Part shown: in pieces, positions 4,788 to 5,266 of the stretch
Numbering within the stretch: the stretch's first letter is position 1
Layout: every line of letters begins with the position of its first letter
Source: Candidatus Endomicrobiellum dinenymphae
GTDB lineage: Bacteria; Elusimicrobiota; Endomicrobiia; Endomicrobiales; Endomicrobiaceae
DNA: 5,266 nucleotides
Assembly: GCA_020328135.1 (NCBI GenBank)
Contig: JAIXNA010000081.1
Span: forward strand, 1-5,266
Direction: 5' to 3'
Translations under genes and position numbers: made by a program
Notes under the pieces: generated by a model
What the model saw: only the letters and a program-made list of their open reading frames with translations
Database searches by the model: none
What the model was told of the DNA's origin: nothing

Positions 4788-5266
4788 TTCTTTCCTGTCC
4801 CTTTCAATGCCTCTTCTACTGATGAAGCGCAATACTCCATATCTACTACAAAATTGTCTATACTCTTTGAAAAAAAGTTGTACGCTACTGTCGCCGGTAT
4901 CGCTACCGATAACCCTGCTGCCGTCGCTATTAGCGCTTCCGATACTCCTCCTATCACTATTGTTATTCCACCAGACCCTACGGCTGATATATCGTGAAAT
5001 GCTTCTATTATACCTAATACCGTCCCAAATAAGCCCACATATACCGTTATGCTTCCCAACGTACCCAATATCGTCACAAAATTCTCTAACTTAACCGTTT
5101 GTATCATCACTTCCCTATCCATCGCTTCTCCCAAATGCCCCTCTTTCTCTTTAAATGACGCCAATCCCGCCTTCGCTACATGCCCCATCGGCGAATTTAC
5201 TTCTTCACAATAATCTATCGCCTTATCTATCTTCTCTTCTCTTATTTTCTTTATTAACTCTCTTAT
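4784..5266 (-). CDS. exbB: ExbB/TolQ/MotA-family proton channel protein, C-terminal part
   Basis: ExbB forms the pentameric inner-membrane channel that holds ExbD and energises TonB. Only the last 160 residues lie in the window; the frame is open to the edge, so the N-terminus and first membrane helix are missing. Visible are a charged cytoplasmic stretch (about 1-60), a membrane helix ending in GLFGTVLGIIEAF (78-90), and another with GVSEALIATAAGLSVAIPA (107-125) and VAYNFF. Thr82, Glu110 and Thr115 align with the channel residues Thr148, Glu176 and Thr181 of E. coli ExbB. The proline usual two residues before the GLxGTV motif region is replaced (TVYVGLFGTV). All 17 isoleucines in the fragment use ATA. 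The TGA stop overlaps the exbD start, so translation is likely coupled. TolQ is the close alternative. Confidence 0.9.
   Translation of the reverse strand: MRELIKKIREEKIDKAIDYCEEVNSPMGHVAKAGLASFKEKEGHLGEAMDREVMIQTVKLENFVTILGTLGSITVYVGLFGTVLGIIEAFHDISAVGSGGITIVIGGVSEALIATAAGLSVAIPATVAYNFFSKSIDNFVVDMEYCASSVEEALKGTGKK

Noticed and set aside
4788..4832. Longer exbD start 15 codons upstream
   Set aside because: The extra residues (MRFISRRGIERDRKE) are exbB coding sequence in another frame; the ATGA overlap with AGGA upstream is a better start.
4609..5094. Long plus-strand open frame of about 160 codons opposite exbB and exbD
   Set aside because: It is antisense to two clear family members, has a leucine/serine-rich low-information translation caused by the purine-rich opposite strand, and no family motif.
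1..5266. CRISPR array, insertion sequence, tRNA, phage or defence system
   Set aside because: No regularly spaced repeats, transposase or tRNA cloverleaf was seen, and all substantial coding sequence is accounted for by trp and exb genes.

Overview
The window comes from an AT-rich bacterium. It holds the front part of a tryptophan biosynthesis operon and, upstream of it, the end of an ExbB/ExbD (TonB-type energiser) pair. All genes read on the minus strand. ExbB/ExbD points to a diderm (outer-membrane) organism. The tryptophan genes are controlled by a T-box riboswitch, which is best known from Firmicutes but also occurs in several diderm lineages. Candidate sources are Negativicutes or an AT-rich diderm group such as Elusimicrobiota; the sequence alone does not settle this.

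Layout, right to left in the direction of transcription. 5266-4784 is the C-terminal part of an ExbB/TolQ-like proton-channel protein, cut by the window edge. 4787-4365 is ExbD, whose ATG overlaps the exbB stop. 4364-4169 is non-coding with two weak inverted repeats. 4168-4140 is a near-consensus sigma-70-type promoter. About 4133-3794 is a tryptophan-specific T-box leader with a UGG specifier, a UGGC tRNA-acceptor bulge, and mutually exclusive antiterminator and terminator. Then come trpE (3767-2307), trpG (2295-1729), trpD (1707-673) and trpC (from 594).

TrpE and TrpG together form anthranilate synthase. TrpD adds phosphoribosyl pyrophosphate to anthranilate. TrpC closes the indole ring after the isomerase step. 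Uncharged tRNA(Trp) is expected to switch the leader to read-through and turn on the whole set.

The left end is abnormal. trpC is intact for about 136 codons and then runs into an inverted copy of its own middle: 3-191 is the reverse complement of 247-420, except for an extra 15-base tandem duplication. The second half of trpC and any trpF/B/A genes are therefore not present. The otherwise perfect arm identity and the short homology at the junction fit an amplification or assembly fold-back chimera best, although a real inverted duplication cannot be excluded.

I found no convincing novel biological system. The points most worth checking are the fold-back, the T-box in a diderm context, small in-frame tandem duplications in trpC and trpD, a palindromic intergenic element between trpD and trpC, and a strong codon-usage difference between exbBD and the trp genes.
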